Source of the DNA: Cyanobium usitatum str. Tous
GTDB taxonomy: Bacteria; Cyanobacteriota; Cyanobacteriia; PCC-6307; Cyanobiaceae
DNA length: 64,000 nt
Reading direction: 5' to 3'
Assembly (NCBI RefSeq): GCF_003011885.1
Contig: NZ_PXXO01000004.1
Location: 62,001-126,000 of the forward strand
The notes under the pieces were generated by a model that worked only from the letters and a program-made list of their open reading frames with translations, was not told the origin of the DNA and searched no databases. Positions 9,431 through 18,526 of this stretch are shown piece by piece. The translations under genes were made by a program, and so were the position numbers. Position 1 is the stretch's first letter. Each line of letters opens with the position of its first letter.

Positions 9431-10215
9431 GCGTGGTGGCCTAAGAGCTCTCTACAGCAGGCAGCAAACGCCGCAACCGGATCTGGCGCCGCCGTGATCG
9501 GCCGGCCGATCACCAGCTGGCTGGCACCGGCGGCGACGGCTTGGGCGGGCGTCAGCACCCGCTGCTGATCCCCCAGGGCCGCTCCAGCCGGGCGGATGCC
9601 GGGGGTCACCAGGGCAAAGGGCTCCTGGTGGGCAGCCCGCAGGGCGGCCACCTCCAGCGGGGAGCAGACGCAGCCGCCGATGCCAGCAGCAGCCGCCAGC
9701 TGGGCCAGCCGTGGCACGTAGGTGGACAACGGTTCCTCAATGGCCAGCTCGGATGCAAAACGGGCCTGCTCCCAGCTGGTAAGCACCGTCACCGCCAGCA
9801 GGGTGGGGGCAGACAGGCCTACCGCCGCAGCCGACTCCAGCGCCGCCGCCTGGGCCGCGCCCAGGGCCACGCTGCCAGCGCTGGCATGCACCGTGATCAG
9901 CTCGGCACCGAGGCGGGCGGCGCTGCGGCAGGCGCCGGCCATGGTGGCCGGGATGTCGTGGAACTTGAGATCGAGGAACACCCGCTTGCCCTGGTCGCGC
10001 AGCTGCTGGACCACAGCCGGCCCGCCAGCCACGAACAGCTCCAGACCCACCTTCACCCAGCGCAGCGCAGGCACGGCAGACGCAAAGGCCATGGCCTGCT
10101 CTGGCGCCATGCCATCGAGGGCCACGATGATTTGATCACTGGGCTCAAGCAAGGGCCGCTGGCAGCTTGCTTGCAGGTTAGGGAGGGCGTCTTCCAGACG
10201 ACATGGCGATGGCAT
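9427..10215 (-). CDS. pyrF: Orotidine 5'-phosphate decarboxylase PyrF (262 aa)
   Basis: The enzyme catalyses the last step of UMP synthesis. The catalytic segment [14 protein letters not shown], the substrate segment IIVALDG near the N-terminus and the phosphate-binding VTPGIRPAG to LVIGRPIT are present. The annotated start leaves about 27 residues before the core, so a downstream non-ATG start is possible. It is a single gene, convergent with the glycosyltransferase and not next to other pyr genes, although pyrR occurs about 44 kb away in the window. Confidence 0.94.
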   Translation of the reverse strand: MPSPCRLEDALPNLQASCQRPLLEPSDQIIVALDGMAPEQAMAFASAVPALRWVKVGLELFVAGGPAVVQQLRDQGKRVFLDLKFHDIPATMAGACRSAARLGAELITVHASAGSVALGAAQAAALESAAAVGLSAPTLLAVTVLTSWEQARFASELAIEEPLSTYVPRLAQLAAAAGIGGCVCSPLEVAALRAAHQEPFALVTPGIRPAGAALGDQQRVLTPAQAVAAGASQLVIGRPITAAPDPVAAFAACCRELLGHHA

Positions 10216-10274
10216 CAGCGCTGCATCGAGGGCCCTATGCCAGCGCCCAGGCTTGGGCAGTGCGAGCCGTGGCC

Positions 10275-10454
10275 ATGGCCTTCTCCGATTCCACTCCCAT
10301 GCCGGTGACCCTCAGCCTTGAGCCGGGCGCCTGCTGCCCCCTACCTGCCTGGCACCTCTGGGGCGATGCGGGCATCACCATTCCCTGCGTCAGCTCCGGT
10401 GATGCAGCTGCAGCCCAGGGCCCGAGCTGGGACGATCTACTGGGCACCAGGTAG
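10275..10454 (+). CDS. Doubtful small ORF (59 aa) in the pyrF-tyrS gap
   Basis: The 273 nt between pyrF and tyrS contain one short plus-strand frame starting at an ATG. It begins [18 protein letters not shown] and has no recognisable motif, signal peptide or membrane segment. I cannot separate it from a chance frame in GC-rich DNA. The rest of the gap holds no feature I can support apart from the presumed pyrF promoter. Confidence 0.2.
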   Translation: MAFSDSTPMPVTLSLEPGACCPLPAWHLWGDAGITIPCVSSGDAAAAQGPSWDDLLGTR

Positions 10455-10488
10455 GAGGGCAGCAGGTAGGCGCTGCCGGTGGTAGCGC

Positions 10489-11820
10489 TCAGCCCGCCAC
10501 CAGCCTCCTAAAGGTCTTCTTGCCCAGCTGCAGCACCTTGCCGGCGAGGACCTCCGGGCCGGCAAACTCCTGGTTTGGATCGGCGAGCTTTTCGCCATCG
10601 AGCTTGACGCCGCCGCCCTGGATCTGGCGGCGGGCTTCGCTGCTGCTAGCGCAGAGGCCCACAGCACTGAGTAGGTAGAAGGCCTTGGCGGGGAAATTCA
10701 CCGCCGCCAGCGAGGCCTCCGGCACCTCGGCGGCGGCGGCACCGCTACCCGCGGCACCGGCTACAAGCTTGGCTGCATCCACCTGGGCCGCCGCCGCCGC
10801 CGGCCCGCCATGGCGCGCCTGGGTGATCTCCAGAGCCATCAGTTTCTGACGCTCCCTGGGGTTCTGCGGCAGATCCGCCATATCCAGATCAGTCAGCAGG
10901 GTTAGGTAGTCGTCGACCACCGCATCGGGAACCTTTTCAAGCTTCGAGTACATCGAAAGTGGGTCTTCGGCGAGGCCCACGGTGTTGCCCAGGCTTTTGC
11001 TCATCTTCTGCACGCCATCGAGGCCCGGCAGGATTGGCAGCAGCATGCCGAATTGGGGGCGCTGACCGAAGTGACGCTGCAGGTCGCGGCCCATGGCCAC
11101 GTTGAACTTTTGATCAGTGCCGCCCAGCTCCAGATCCGCCTGCACCTGCACCGAGTCGTAGCCCTGCAGCAGCGGATAAAGAAACTCGTGCAGGGAGATG
11201 GGGGCGCCCGAGCCGTAGCGATTGGAAAAGTCCTCCTTGGCCAGCATCTGGCCCACGGTGCTGATGCCCAGCAGCTCAATCACCTGGGGCAGGTCAAGCC
11301 CGGTGAGCCACTCGCTGTTGCGGCGCACCTCCAGCCGGCCAGGAGTCTCGAAATCAAGCAGGGCGCGCTCGGGGTCCTGGCCCTGACCCAGCTGCTGCAG
11401 GTAGGTGGCAGCATTGGCCTCCACCGCAGCAGCGCTGAGTTGCACCCGGGTGGCGCTCTTACCGGTGGGATCGCCGATGCGGGCGGTGAAATCGCCGATG
11501 ATCAGCACGGCGATGTGGCCAGCATCCTGGAAGGCCCGCAGCTTGCGGAATAGCAGCGAGTGCCCCAGGTGGATATCGGAGCCGGTGGGGTCGATGCCGA
11601 GCTTGATGCGCAAGGGCCGCCCGGCCCGCTCGGCCTCTTCCAGGCGAGCGGCTAGCTGCTGGTCTGGGTCGCTGCAGGCACCGGCACCGCTGCCGGCGGG
11701 GAACAGATCCGCCATTCCCCGCTCAAGCCAGGCCGGCAGAGGAGGCAGCCCGGTAGGTGGCTGCTCTGCTGGAGGCTGGTCTGCTGGCGGCTGCTCTTCT
11801 GGAGGCTGCGCTGTTGTCAT
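10489..11820 (-). CDS. tyrS: Tyrosyl-tRNA synthetase (443 aa)
   Basis: This class I synthetase charges tRNA-Tyr. The HIGH-like motif appears as HLGHSLLF, the KMSKS motif as [11 protein letters not shown], and a C-terminal S4 RNA-binding domain ([19 protein letters not shown] to [13 protein letters not shown]) is present. The first roughly 30 residues are an unusual low-complexity stretch with repeated [13 protein letters not shown] units that do not belong to the enzyme fold; the true start could be internal, but no better one is obvious. The gene is monocistronic or co-transcribed with the DUF1825 gene 46 nt upstream. Confidence 0.95.
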   Translation of the reverse strand: MTTAQPPEEQPPADQPPAEQPPTGLPPLPAWLERGMADLFPAGSGAGACSDPDQQLAARLEEAERAGRPLRIKLGIDPTGSDIHLGHSLLFRKLRAFQDAGHIAVLIIGDFTARIGDPTGKSATRVQLSAAAVEANAATYLQQLGQGQDPERALLDFETPGRLEVRRNSEWLTGLDLPQVIELLGISTVGQMLAKEDFSNRYGSGAPISLHEFLYPLLQGYDSVQVQADLELGGTDQKFNVAMGRDLQRHFGQRPQFGMLLPILPGLDGVQKMSKSLGNTVGLAEDPLSMYSKLEKVPDAVVDDYLTLLTDLDMADLPQNPRERQKLMALEITQARHGGPAAAAAQVDAAKLVAGAAGSGAAAAEVPEASLAAVNFPAKAFYLLSAVGLCASSSEARRQIQGGGVKLDGEKLADPNQEFAGPEVLAGKVLQLGKKTFRRLVAG

Positions 11821-11866
11821 TCGAACTGCGACCCGCCTTGCTCTGTGGCGAGATCGTAGGCAGCCG

Positions 11867-12190
11867 CTATGCCGTGGCCTCCAGCTCAGACTTCATGCGC
11901 TCCAGGGTCTGGTGCATCTGCTGGAACATCGTTTCGGGTGTCATGCCGAACTGGCCCAGCTGGGTGCGTAGCTGCTCCACGGTGAGCTTTGCCTGGAAGT
12001 CTTCGGAGAGCTCGAAGCGCTTCATGAACACCCGGTAGCGCTCCATCATGTCCTCCATCTTTTCGATGTAGAGCTTCTTGCCCTCACGATCAAACTTGCC
12101 GTACTCACTACCCAGCTGCATCAGCTGCTGGTAATCGCCAAACAGCCGCTTGGCTTCGTCCTGAACGATTTCGGATTCAAAGAACGCCAT
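11867..12190 (-). CDS. DUF1825 family protein (107 aa)
   Basis: This small helical protein begins [21 protein letters not shown] and contains [19 protein letters not shown], matching the cyanobacterial DUF1825 family of unknown function. The homologous region begins at the ATG at 12190, though the frame stays open upstream. It has no signal peptide. It lies just upstream of tyrS on the same strand. Confidence 0.85.
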   Translation of the reverse strand: MAFFESEIVQDEAKRLFGDYQQLMQLGSEYGKFDREGKKLYIEKMEDMMERYRVFMKRFELSEDFQAKLTVEQLRTQLGQFGMTPETMFQQMHQTLERMKSELEATA

Positions 12191-12332
12191 AACCCTGGCA
12201 GCGCAGCGTCTGCAGATTCTGGTGAGGCCTGGCACCCCTGGGGAGTGCGGATAGGCGTATTGCCCCTGGCGGATCGAGCGGAGCTGGCCAGGATGGCGCC
12301 AATGCAGGCCCCCAGCCCAGCCTTCAGCGCCG

Positions 12333-13034
12333 ATGGACTTCACGCCCAAGCTTGAGCAGATCCGCCGCAACACCAACCAGATTAACAACCTGCTGCGGGA
12401 TGCCCGCCTGGTGGCCTGCCTCGGCAACCGGGCCCTGCTCAGCTTCTTTGTGGGCGGCCTGATCGGCCAGGAGCACCTGGTGGGTGCCGCCACCTGTGAG
12501 GCCGCCGGCCTGGAGCTGGTGGAGCGGCACCGGCCCTCGATGGTGTTTCTCAGCGACACCCTGGAGCAGGGGTCTGGAATCTCCTTACTGCTGCAAATCA
12601 AGCAACGCTGGCCCGGCCTGCACACCTTGTTGCTGATCACCCAGGAGCACCGCCAGAGCGAGATCCAAGCAGCGATCGAGGCCGGCTGCGACGGCTTGCT
12701 GGTGGAGTCCCGCATTGGGCTGGGCAGTGCCATGGCCGCCCTGCATGCGATCAGCGGCGGCGGGGTCTACGTAGACCGCAGTCTGACGGAGCTGTTTCGC
12801 CGCGGACCAGGCGAGGGGGGGCCCCTAGAACCGCTGACTGGGCGCGAACTCCAGGTGCTCAGCCTGGTGGCCGAAGGCGACACCAACATCGAGATCGGCG
12901 AGCGGCTGTTTATCAGCGCCGACACGGCCAAAACTCACCTGCGATCCCTCTGCCGCAAACTCCAGGCCCGCGACCGCACCCACGCGGCCGTGCTCGGCCT
13001 GCGCTGGGGCTTAATCGATTGGCCTCAAGAGTGA
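12333..13034 (+). CDS. LuxR/NarL-family response regulator with atypical receiver (233 aa)
   Basis: The N-terminal half is a receiver-like domain and the C-terminal half a LuxR helix-turn-helix (LTGRELQVLSLVAEGDTNIE to TAKTHLRSLCRKLQARDRT, about 168-220). An aspartate at the usual phospho-acceptor place exists (VFLSDTLEQGSG, about D75). However, the first strand (RLVACLGNRAL) lacks the acidic pair that binds Mg2+, and the lysine after strand 5 is absent (CDGLLVESRIGL). This is probably a phosphorylation-independent transcription factor. The start is ATG at 12333; no kinase gene is adjacent. Confidence 0.82.
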   Translation: MDFTPKLEQIRRNTNQINNLLRDARLVACLGNRALLSFFVGGLIGQEHLVGAATCEAAGLELVERHRPSMVFLSDTLEQGSGISLLLQIKQRWPGLHTLLLITQEHRQSEIQAAIEAGCDGLLVESRIGLGSAMAALHAISGGGVYVDRSLTELFRRGPGEGGPLEPLTGRELQVLSLVAEGDTNIEIGERLFISADTAKTHLRSLCRKLQARDRTHAAVLGLRWGLIDWPQE

Positions 13035-13080
13035 GGCCCCCGCTAGGTTTGAAGCGTTTTTGATGCGGTGGCATTCCGCC

Positions 13081-13818
13081 ATGGCCAAGCGGCACTGGTT
13101 GGATCCCCTGGCGCGTCAGCTGCTGAGGGCCACTGGCCAGATCCCACCAGCACAGATCCCTGCTGCACCTGCCGATGCAGCGGCGGAGCGGGAACGGGAG
13201 CTGGTCCAGAGGGAGCTGGTTGAGCAAGAGCTGGTGGAGCAGGAGCTGCTGGCCCTGAAGCTGCAACACAACCCTTCCCTCAGGCTTGAAGATGCTGAGG
13301 CCGTAGGCCGGGCCGCTGCCCTGGGCTGGCGGCTTGATGTGAATCGCGCCACCGCGGCCGACTGGTTGCGGCTGCCGGGCATCGCTGCCGATCAGGTGGA
13401 CCTGCTGCTGCGGCTGCAGGCGGGCGGCATCCAGCTCAGCGGCGCCGACGACCTGCAACGGGTGCTGGATCTCTCCGATGCGCTGGTGCGCCGCTGGCTG
13501 CCTTTGCTGGAATTTCGCTGGTACGGCGAGCCAGCAGCGCCTTTGCAATCCGCCACCCGGGTGGATCTCAACCAGGCTTCCAGCCAGGAGATAGCAGGGC
13601 TGGGGCTCGATCCGCCCAGGCTCAGCCGACTGCTGCGGGAACGAAGTCGCAGCCCCTTTCGCGATCTGGCAGACCTGCAACAGCGGCTGCAATTTCCCGC
13701 CGACCTGGTGGAAAGCTGGATTGGCAAGGTGAGCTTCAAGCAAGGCCCTGCCGGGCCAGCACTGCCCCCAGGCGGCAAGGGCAATACCCGCCTAGGCCAA
13801 ACCAGCAACGGGGCCTGA
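13081..13818 (+). CDS. Helix-hairpin-helix (ComEA-like) domain protein (245 aa)
   Basis: Two helix-hairpin-helix modules are visible: LDVNRATAADWLRLPGIAAD and VDLNQASSQEIAGLGLDPP, each followed by a second hairpin-like segment. These domains bind DNA non-specifically. No N-terminal signal or membrane anchor is seen, unlike ComEA, so a role in DNA uptake is not supported. Residues 35-60 contain the repeat RELVEQELVEQELL, probably a short helix. ATG codons at 13063 and 13081 are both possible; the latter follows a GGTGG and begins MAKRHWLDPLARQLL. Confidence 0.72.
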   Translation: MAKRHWLDPLARQLLRATGQIPPAQIPAAPADAAAERERELVQRELVEQELVEQELLALKLQHNPSLRLEDAEAVGRAAALGWRLDVNRATAADWLRLPGIAADQVDLLLRLQAGGIQLSGADDLQRVLDLSDALVRRWLPLLEFRWYGEPAAPLQSATRVDLNQASSQEIAGLGLDPPRLSRLLRERSRSPFRDLADLQQRLQFPADLVESWIGKVSFKQGPAGPALPPGGKGNTRLGQTSNGA

Positions 13819-13822
13819 AGCG

Positions 13823-14422
13823 ATGGCGCGTCAAGGCGAGTTGTTTACGGCCAGCCAGTTTGGGAGCGCTGGCCGCGCCGATACCCCTGATCTGCCCCTG
13901 CAAGCCTCGCAGCTGCTGGACTGGCAGACCCGCCTCGCCGCCCACCAGCAGCCCCTGTGGAGCAACCAAGCTGGTGGTGCCATACAGGTCTCGCTGTTTG
14001 CCGGTAGCCCCGGAACACCTGAAGAGATTGCCAAGGCCTTCAACCCCCTGCAGCTCACTCCCCAGGCCCTTTCCTTCTGGCGCTGGCCCGCCGCACCCCA
14101 ACAGGGTGCAGCCCTCTATCTGGTGACAGATCGGCCCGCCGATCTAGGCCAGCCCCTGCTGCTCTATGTGGGTGAAACCGGCCAGGCAGATCGGCGCTGG
14201 AAAGGCGAACACGACTGCAAGGCCTACCTCGCCGCCTACAGCGAAGCCCTGCTGAAAGTGGGCCTGGGCTGCCAAACCAGCATCCGCTTTTGGTTAGATG
14301 TGCCCTCCGCCATCCGCCCGCGCCGCGCCTTAGAGCAGGCCCTGATTCAGCGCTGGCTGCCGCCCTTCAACAAGGAAACCCGCAGCCGCTGGGCCACGCC
14401 GTTTCAAGCCGATCCTGCCTAG
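13823..14422 (+). CDS. GIY-YIG-like nuclease-domain protein (199 aa)
   Basis: The C-terminal half has a GIY-YIG-type layout: ALYLVTD for the first strand, LLLYVGETGQADRRW for the second with following Arg/Trp, ALEQALIQRW with the catalytic glutamate, and PPFNKETRSRW with the conserved asparagine. The N-terminal roughly 95 residues have no family I recognise. It follows the helix-hairpin-helix gene by 4 nt, so the two are probably one transcript. This could be a DNA-repair or processing nuclease of the cyanobacterial lineage. Confidence 0.66.
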   Translation: MARQGELFTASQFGSAGRADTPDLPLQASQLLDWQTRLAAHQQPLWSNQAGGAIQVSLFAGSPGTPEEIAKAFNPLQLTPQALSFWRWPAAPQQGAALYLVTDRPADLGQPLLLYVGETGQADRRWKGEHDCKAYLAAYSEALLKVGLGCQTSIRFWLDVPSAIRPRRALEQALIQRWLPPFNKETRSRWATPFQADPA

Positions 14423-14474
14423 GTGAGTTGGGCTGGCCGCGCTGGCTACGATCGCGCCCAACCTCGGCCGTTCC

Positions 14475-15992
14475 ATGGACTTTCGCTGCATCCCCGACGT
14501 CCTACCTGCGGCCCTGGGCGATTTCGATGGTGACTGCCTGGCCGTCGGCCTGTTCGCCGCTGCCGAAGATCGCCCCGACCACCCCCAGCTTGAGCAGCTC
14601 AGCGCCGCCCTGGGTCAGTCGCTGACGAGTCGCCTGGAGCAGCGACGCTTCAAAGCCAAGCCCGGGGAATGTCTCAGCCTCGATCGCCTAGATGCCAGCC
14701 CCCAGACCCTGATCCTGGTGGGTCTGGGGGCTCCGGCCGACTTCAACCTCGCCGGCCTGCGCCGGGCCTGTGCCGCCGCCAGCCAAGCCGCTGCCGCCGC
14801 TGGAGCAAGCCATCTCGCCCTGGCCATGCCGATCGAGGCCTTGGCAGCAGGTGCTGCGGCCCAGGCCATGGCGGAGGCCAGCCGCCTGGCCCTGTTCAGC
14901 GACCAGCGCTTCAAGGGGGAGCCCGAGCCCCGGAGCCTGCCGGAGACGATCAGCCTGATCGGGGTGGCAGCAAGCGCCGCTCCCGCCCTGGCGGCAGTGG
15001 CAGCTAGCTGCGCCGGCGTCGAGCTGGCCCGGGAGCTAGTGGCCGCTCCGCCCAACGTGGCCACGCCCCAGCACCTGGCCGACACCGCCGCTGCCATCTC
15101 CCGCGACTTTGGCCTGGAGCTGACGGTGCTGGAGCGCAGCGACTGCGAGGCCCTGGGTATGGGCTCCTACCTGGCGGTGGCCCAGGGCTCAGACCTGGCC
15201 CCCAAGTTCATCCACCTCACCTACCGCCCCGAGGGTGTGGCTAAGCGGCGCCTGGTGCTGGTGGGCAAGGGCCTCACCTTCGATTCCGGCGGCTACAACC
15301 TCAAGACCGCCGGCTCCCAGATCGAGATGATGAAGTACGACATGGGCGGTAGCGCGGCGGTGCTGGGAGCCATGCGTGCCATCGCCGAGCTCAAGCCCGC
15401 CGGCGTGGAGGTGCACATGATCGTGGCGGCCTGCGAAAACATGATTAGTGGCGGGGCCATCCACCCCGGCGCGATCGTCACCGCCTCCAATGGCAAAACG
15501 ATCGAAATCAACAACACCGATGCCGAAGGGCGCCTCACCCTGGCCGATGCCCTGGTGTACGCGTGCAAGCTCGAACCGGATGCGGTGGTCGACCTGGCCA
15601 CCCTCACCGGAGCTTGCGTGATCGCCCTAGGGGAGGAGATGGCGGGCCTCTGGTCCAACAACGACGGCCTGGCCGATGCCCTGCTGGGTGCCAGCGAAGC
15701 CAGCGATGAACCCCTCTGGCGCATGCCCCTGAGGGCCTCCTACAAGGCCGGGCTCAAAAGCCAGTTTGCCGACCTCAAGAACACCGGCCCCCGGCCCGGG
15801 GGCTCGATCACCGCCGCCCTGTTTCTGCAGGACTTCGTCACCCCCAATCTGGCCTGGGCCCACCTGGATATTGCCGGCACCGTCTGGAGTGACAAGGGCC
15901 GCGGCCAGGATCCCGCCGGCGCCACCGGCTTCGGCGTGCGCACCCTGGTGAATTGGGTGTGTTCGGGGGCACCTCTTGAAGCATCGGCCTAA
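14475..15992 (+). CDS. pepA: Cytosol (leucyl) aminopeptidase PepA (505 aa)
   Basis: This M17 metallopeptidase removes N-terminal residues from peptides. The metal-binding and catalytic segments are LVLVGKGLTFDSGGYNLK, YDMGGSAAVLGAM and the M17 signature NTDAEGRLTLADALVYA. Its length is typical. The start is the ATG at 14475, where similarity begins. It is probably the last gene of the HHH-GIY-YIG-pepA run or has its own promoter in the 52-nt gap. Confidence 0.95.
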   Translation: MDFRCIPDVLPAALGDFDGDCLAVGLFAAAEDRPDHPQLEQLSAALGQSLTSRLEQRRFKAKPGECLSLDRLDASPQTLILVGLGAPADFNLAGLRRACAAASQAAAAAGASHLALAMPIEALAAGAAAQAMAEASRLALFSDQRFKGEPEPRSLPETISLIGVAASAAPALAAVAASCAGVELARELVAAPPNVATPQHLADTAAAISRDFGLELTVLERSDCEALGMGSYLAVAQGSDLAPKFIHLTYRPEGVAKRRLVLVGKGLTFDSGGYNLKTAGSQIEMMKYDMGGSAAVLGAMRAIAELKPAGVEVHMIVAACENMISGGAIHPGAIVTASNGKTIEINNTDAEGRLTLADALVYACKLEPDAVVDLATLTGACVIALGEEMAGLWSNNDGLADALLGASEASDEPLWRMPLRASYKAGLKSQFADLKNTGPRPGGSITAALFLQDFVTPNLAWAHLDIAGTVWSDKGRGQDPAGATGFGVRTLVNWVCSGAPLEASA

Positions 15993-16022
15993 GTTTGGAG
16001 CCCTGACGCCTTTGAGCTCTCC

Positions 16023-16277
16023 GTGGCCGTTCAGAAGATCCGCTGGTATGTGAAGGCCCAACTCGGCGTGCTGCTCCTGCCCGCCGGGCTCTGCCTATTT
16101 GGCGAGGCGGTGATCCGCAAAGGGATCCAGGTGCTTGCCGCCGCAGGCAAATTAGAAACCCTGGCCAGCCCCGGGCCCTGGTTTTGGTATGGCACGTTTG
16201 GCCTGATCTTGATCAATGCCGGCGTGGGGCTGATGATCGAGAGCGGCCTACTGCGCGGCTATCCCGGACGCAATTAA
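16023..16277 (+). CDS. Small membrane protein (84 aa), unknown function
   Basis: Two hydrophobic segments, about residues 13-30 (QLGVLLLPAGLCLFGEAV) and 53-72 (YGTFGLILINAGVGLMIE), suggest a two-pass membrane protein. It starts with GTG at 16023, 30 nt after pepA. Conservation in picocyanobacteria is likely but no named family comes to mind. It converges with a small minus-strand gene only 3 nt away. Confidence 0.6.
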   Translation: MAVQKIRWYVKAQLGVLLLPAGLCLFGEAVIRKGIQVLAAAGKLETLASPGPWFWYGTFGLILINAGVGLMIESGLLRGYPGRN

Positions 16278-16280
16278 GAC

Positions 16281-16487
16281 TCAGACAGCCACAACTGCCG
16301 TGCGTGCGGCTCCAGCACCCAGGCTGGCCATCAACTCCGCGGGCGACTCCAGGGCATGAATCAGCCAGCGGGCCCTCTCACCGCAGAGGGGCAAGAGGCG
16401 ATCAAGGTCGTCAGCAGCCTGCTTCGGACTTAGATAGGGCCCAACATGGCGGGTATTCAAACCGTCTCGGATGGTCAGCAGATACAT
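16281..16487 (-). CDS. Small hypothetical protein (68 aa)
   Basis: The protein begins MYLLTIRDGLNTRHVGPYLS and continues with PKQAADDLDRLLPLCGERARW, a plausible compact alpha/beta fold. It has no signal or membrane segment. Base use and the ATG start are consistent with a real gene, but I recognise no family. Its upstream region (16488-16610) shows no convincing promoter. Confidence 0.5.
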   Translation of the reverse strand: MYLLTIRDGLNTRHVGPYLSPKQAADDLDRLLPLCGERARWLIHALESPAELMASLGAGAARTAVVAV

Positions 16488-16637
16488 ACAGGACTGCTCA
16501 CGTAATTGACAGAATGTTAGGCACTCCTAGCTTGACCAGAAAGGGCGGAAAGCCGCTCCATAACAGCAATTACGAGACCACCAGGAGCCCTGCTTCTTTA
16601 GATTTTCCTAGGAATTGCCGCGATACCCAGCTGGGCA

Positions 16638-16657
16638 CGCTCCCACGGCAGGGAGCG
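16638..16657 (-). terminator. Hairpin just after msrA (possible 3' end of the bamA-lpx-msrA operon)
   Basis: A perfect 7-bp stem (CGCTCCC / GGGAGCG, 6-nt loop) lies 5 nt past the msrA stop on the minus strand, and a 10-bp palindrome CCCAGCTGGG follows at 16626-16635. No U-tract follows, so it may act as an mRNA 3'-end stabiliser rather than an intrinsic terminator. Confidence 0.35.
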
Positions 16658-16661
16658 CTAG

Positions 16662-17336
16662 TCAGGACTTGCTGCCAGAAGCCCAGGCCGCTCCACTGCG
16701 AGCGCGCTTGCCCCACACCGAATCAAGCCGCCGATCCCGGCCGCAAGCCCAGCGGTAGTAGTTGTATTTGACGCTGTTGAGCTCCGCGTAGTTCTGGTGA
16801 TAGGCCTCCGCAGGCCAGAAGCGATTCAGCGGCTTGATCTGCACCTTCAGGGCTGCGACCGGACGGCCCAGCTCGGCGGCGGCCGAGCGCAGGCTTGCCT
16901 GGGCCTGGTTTTGTTGATCGGAGCCACTGGTGAAAATCACCGGGCGATAGGAGCTGCCGCGATCGCAAAACTGGCCGCCACCATCTAAGGGATCAATGTT
17001 GCGCCAGTAGGAGCGCAGCAGGGCTCCATAGCTGATCCGAGCGGGATCGAACCGCACCCGCACCACCTCCTGGTGGCCGCTGCCCCCAGCCGATACCTGG
17101 CCGTAGGTGGGGTTAGCTCCGGCGCCACCGCTGTAACCACTCTGAGCGTCCAACACCCCTGGGAGCTTTTCAAGGTCGTGTTCCAAACACCAGAAGCAAC
17201 CGCCCGCAAGCACCGCTTCCTGAGGCGCATTGGCAGCCATGGCAGGGGCTGGGGCTACGGCTACGCAAAGCAGGAACAACAGGCTCAGCAGCCAGGCCAG
17301 GGGGCGGGCACCAAGCGAGGGGGGGCGGGTATTCAT
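16662..17336 (-). CDS. msrA: Exported peptide-methionine (S)-S-oxide reductase MsrA (224 aa)
   Basis: MsrA repairs methionine S-sulfoxide in proteins. The catalytic motif [11 protein letters not shown] (C47) is followed by the usual [17 protein letters not shown] and [11 protein letters not shown] segments. Residues 1-34 form a Sec-type signal peptide (hydrophobic [19 protein letters not shown]), so the mature enzyme should work outside the cytoplasm. Its ATG overlaps the lpxB stop by 4 nt, making it the last gene of the bamA-lpx run. Repair of oxidised envelope proteins is an inference from this context. Confidence 0.9.
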   Translation of the reverse strand: MNTRPPSLGARPLAWLLSLLFLLCVAVAPAPAMAANAPQEAVLAGGCFWCLEHDLEKLPGVLDAQSGYSGGAGANPTYGQVSAGGSGHQEVVRVRFDPARISYGALLRSYWRNIDPLDGGGQFCDRGSSYRPVIFTSGSDQQNQAQASLRSAAAELGRPVAALKVQIKPLNRFWPAEAYHQNYAELNSVKYNYYRWACGRDRRLDSVWGKRARSGAAWASGSKS

Positions 17337-18526
17337 CGAGCTTCCAGTACCTGGTCAAAGATGGCGGATGCTGCCCGCTGGGTGACGCCCGGCTCCCCAA
17401 GTTCCAATCGCAGCCGCCGGTATCCATCCAGCATGGTTTGGCGTGCCCCAGAGCTGGCATCAAGCTCAAGCAGGGGTAGGGCCTCGCGCACGATTGCCGC
17501 AGCCGTGAGGTCCTCCTGCAGCAGCTCCGGCACCAGCCGCTCTCCTAGCACCAGGTTTACCGGGGAAATGTGGGGCACGCTGAACCGCAGGATGTGACGG
17601 GCCACAAAGGCTGTCGCCCGGCTGACCCGATACACCACCACTTGGGGCACACCCCGCAGGGCCAGCTCCAGATTCACCGTGCCCGATTTGGCCAGGGCCA
17701 AATCGGCAGCAGCGCAGAGGCAGGCCTTGAGCTGGTCTGAATCAGCGGCAGCAATGATCTCCGCCCGCACCCCTGCCTGGCCAAGTTGCCGCGCCAGATG
17801 GGCCTCGAAACCTGGCAATCCCGCCGGCACCACCACCTGCAACTCGGGCAGCTGGCGCTGCAGCTCGGCAGCCGCCGCCACGATGTACGGCAGCATGTAA
17901 CGGATCTCTTGGCGCCGCGATGCCGGCATCAGCAGCAGCACTGGCGCATCACCGCGCAGCCCAAGCTGACGGCGGGCCTCCTGCTGGCTTGGCACTTCAG
18001 CGATGGTGTCCAGCAGAGGATGGCCCACATAGGTGACATTGGCGCCTCGACAGCGATAGAAGCGGGCCTCCTCCTGAAAAATCGCCAGAATCTGATTTGT
18101 GAAGCTGATCAGATTGGAGCGGCCGCCGTTGCCGAATTTGAATGCCCACTCTTGCGGGGCTATGTAGTAGGTGACGGGCACCTTGGGAAATCTGCGCTTG
18201 AGCCGCAGCCCCAAGCTCACGTTGGGGCCCATGTAGTCGATCAGCACCACGCCATCGGGAGGGTCGCGGCGAAACCAATGCTTCAAGCGCCGCTGCAACC
18301 TCAGGGTCGGCAACACAAAGGGAATCGCCTCCAGCAAGCCGATGGCACCCATCCGGGTGGTGTTAGCCAGCAGTGCCGCACCGGCGCGCTCCATGCGCTC
18401 GCCTCCAAGGGCCACGATCTCAAGATCGAGCTGGCGTCGCCGGGCCTCCTCGTGCAAAGCCTTTACCAACAGCGATCCCTGCAAATCCCCAGACACCTCA
18501 CCGGTGCTCACCAGCAACCGCAGCAT
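17333..18526 (-). CDS. lpxB: Lipid-A-disaccharide synthase LpxB (397 aa)
   Basis: This GT19 glycosyltransferase condenses UDP-2,3-diacylglucosamine with lipid X. The N-terminal signature [18 protein letters not shown], the middle segment [13 protein letters not shown] and the nucleotide site [19 protein letters not shown] to VVYRVS are present. I chose the ATG at 18526, which overlaps the lpxA stop by one base (TGATG); the frame remains open further upstream but without homology. Length is normal. Confidence 0.93.
   Translation of the reverse strand: MLRLLVSTGEVSGDLQGSLLVKALHEEARRRQLDLEIVALGGERMERAGAALLANTTRMGAIGLLEAIPFVLPTLRLQRRLKHWFRRDPPDGVVLIDYMGPNVSLGLRLKRRFPKVPVTYYIAPQEWAFKFGNGGRSNLISFTNQILAIFQEEARFYRCRGANVTYVGHPLLDTIAEVPSQQEARRQLGLRGDAPVLLLMPASRRQEIRYMLPYIVAAAAELQRQLPELQVVVPAGLPGFEAHLARQLGQAGVRAEIIAAADSDQLKACLCAAADLALAKSGTVNLELALRGVPQVVVYRVSRATAFVARHILRFSVPHISPVNLVLGERLVPELLQEDLTAAAIVREALPLLELDASSGARQTMLDGYRRLRLELGEPGVTQRAASAIFDQVLEAR

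Noticed and set aside
12913-13743. A 276-codon minus-strand frame opposite the helix-hairpin-helix gene
   Set aside because: No recognisable domain; the opposite strand encodes two HHH modules.
3826-16966. HIP1-type octamers (GCGATCGC) at 3826-3833 and 16959-16966
   Set aside because: Only these two caught my eye in 64 kb, about what chance predicts in GC-rich DNA, so the HIP1 enrichment typical of many other cyanobacteria is not supported here.
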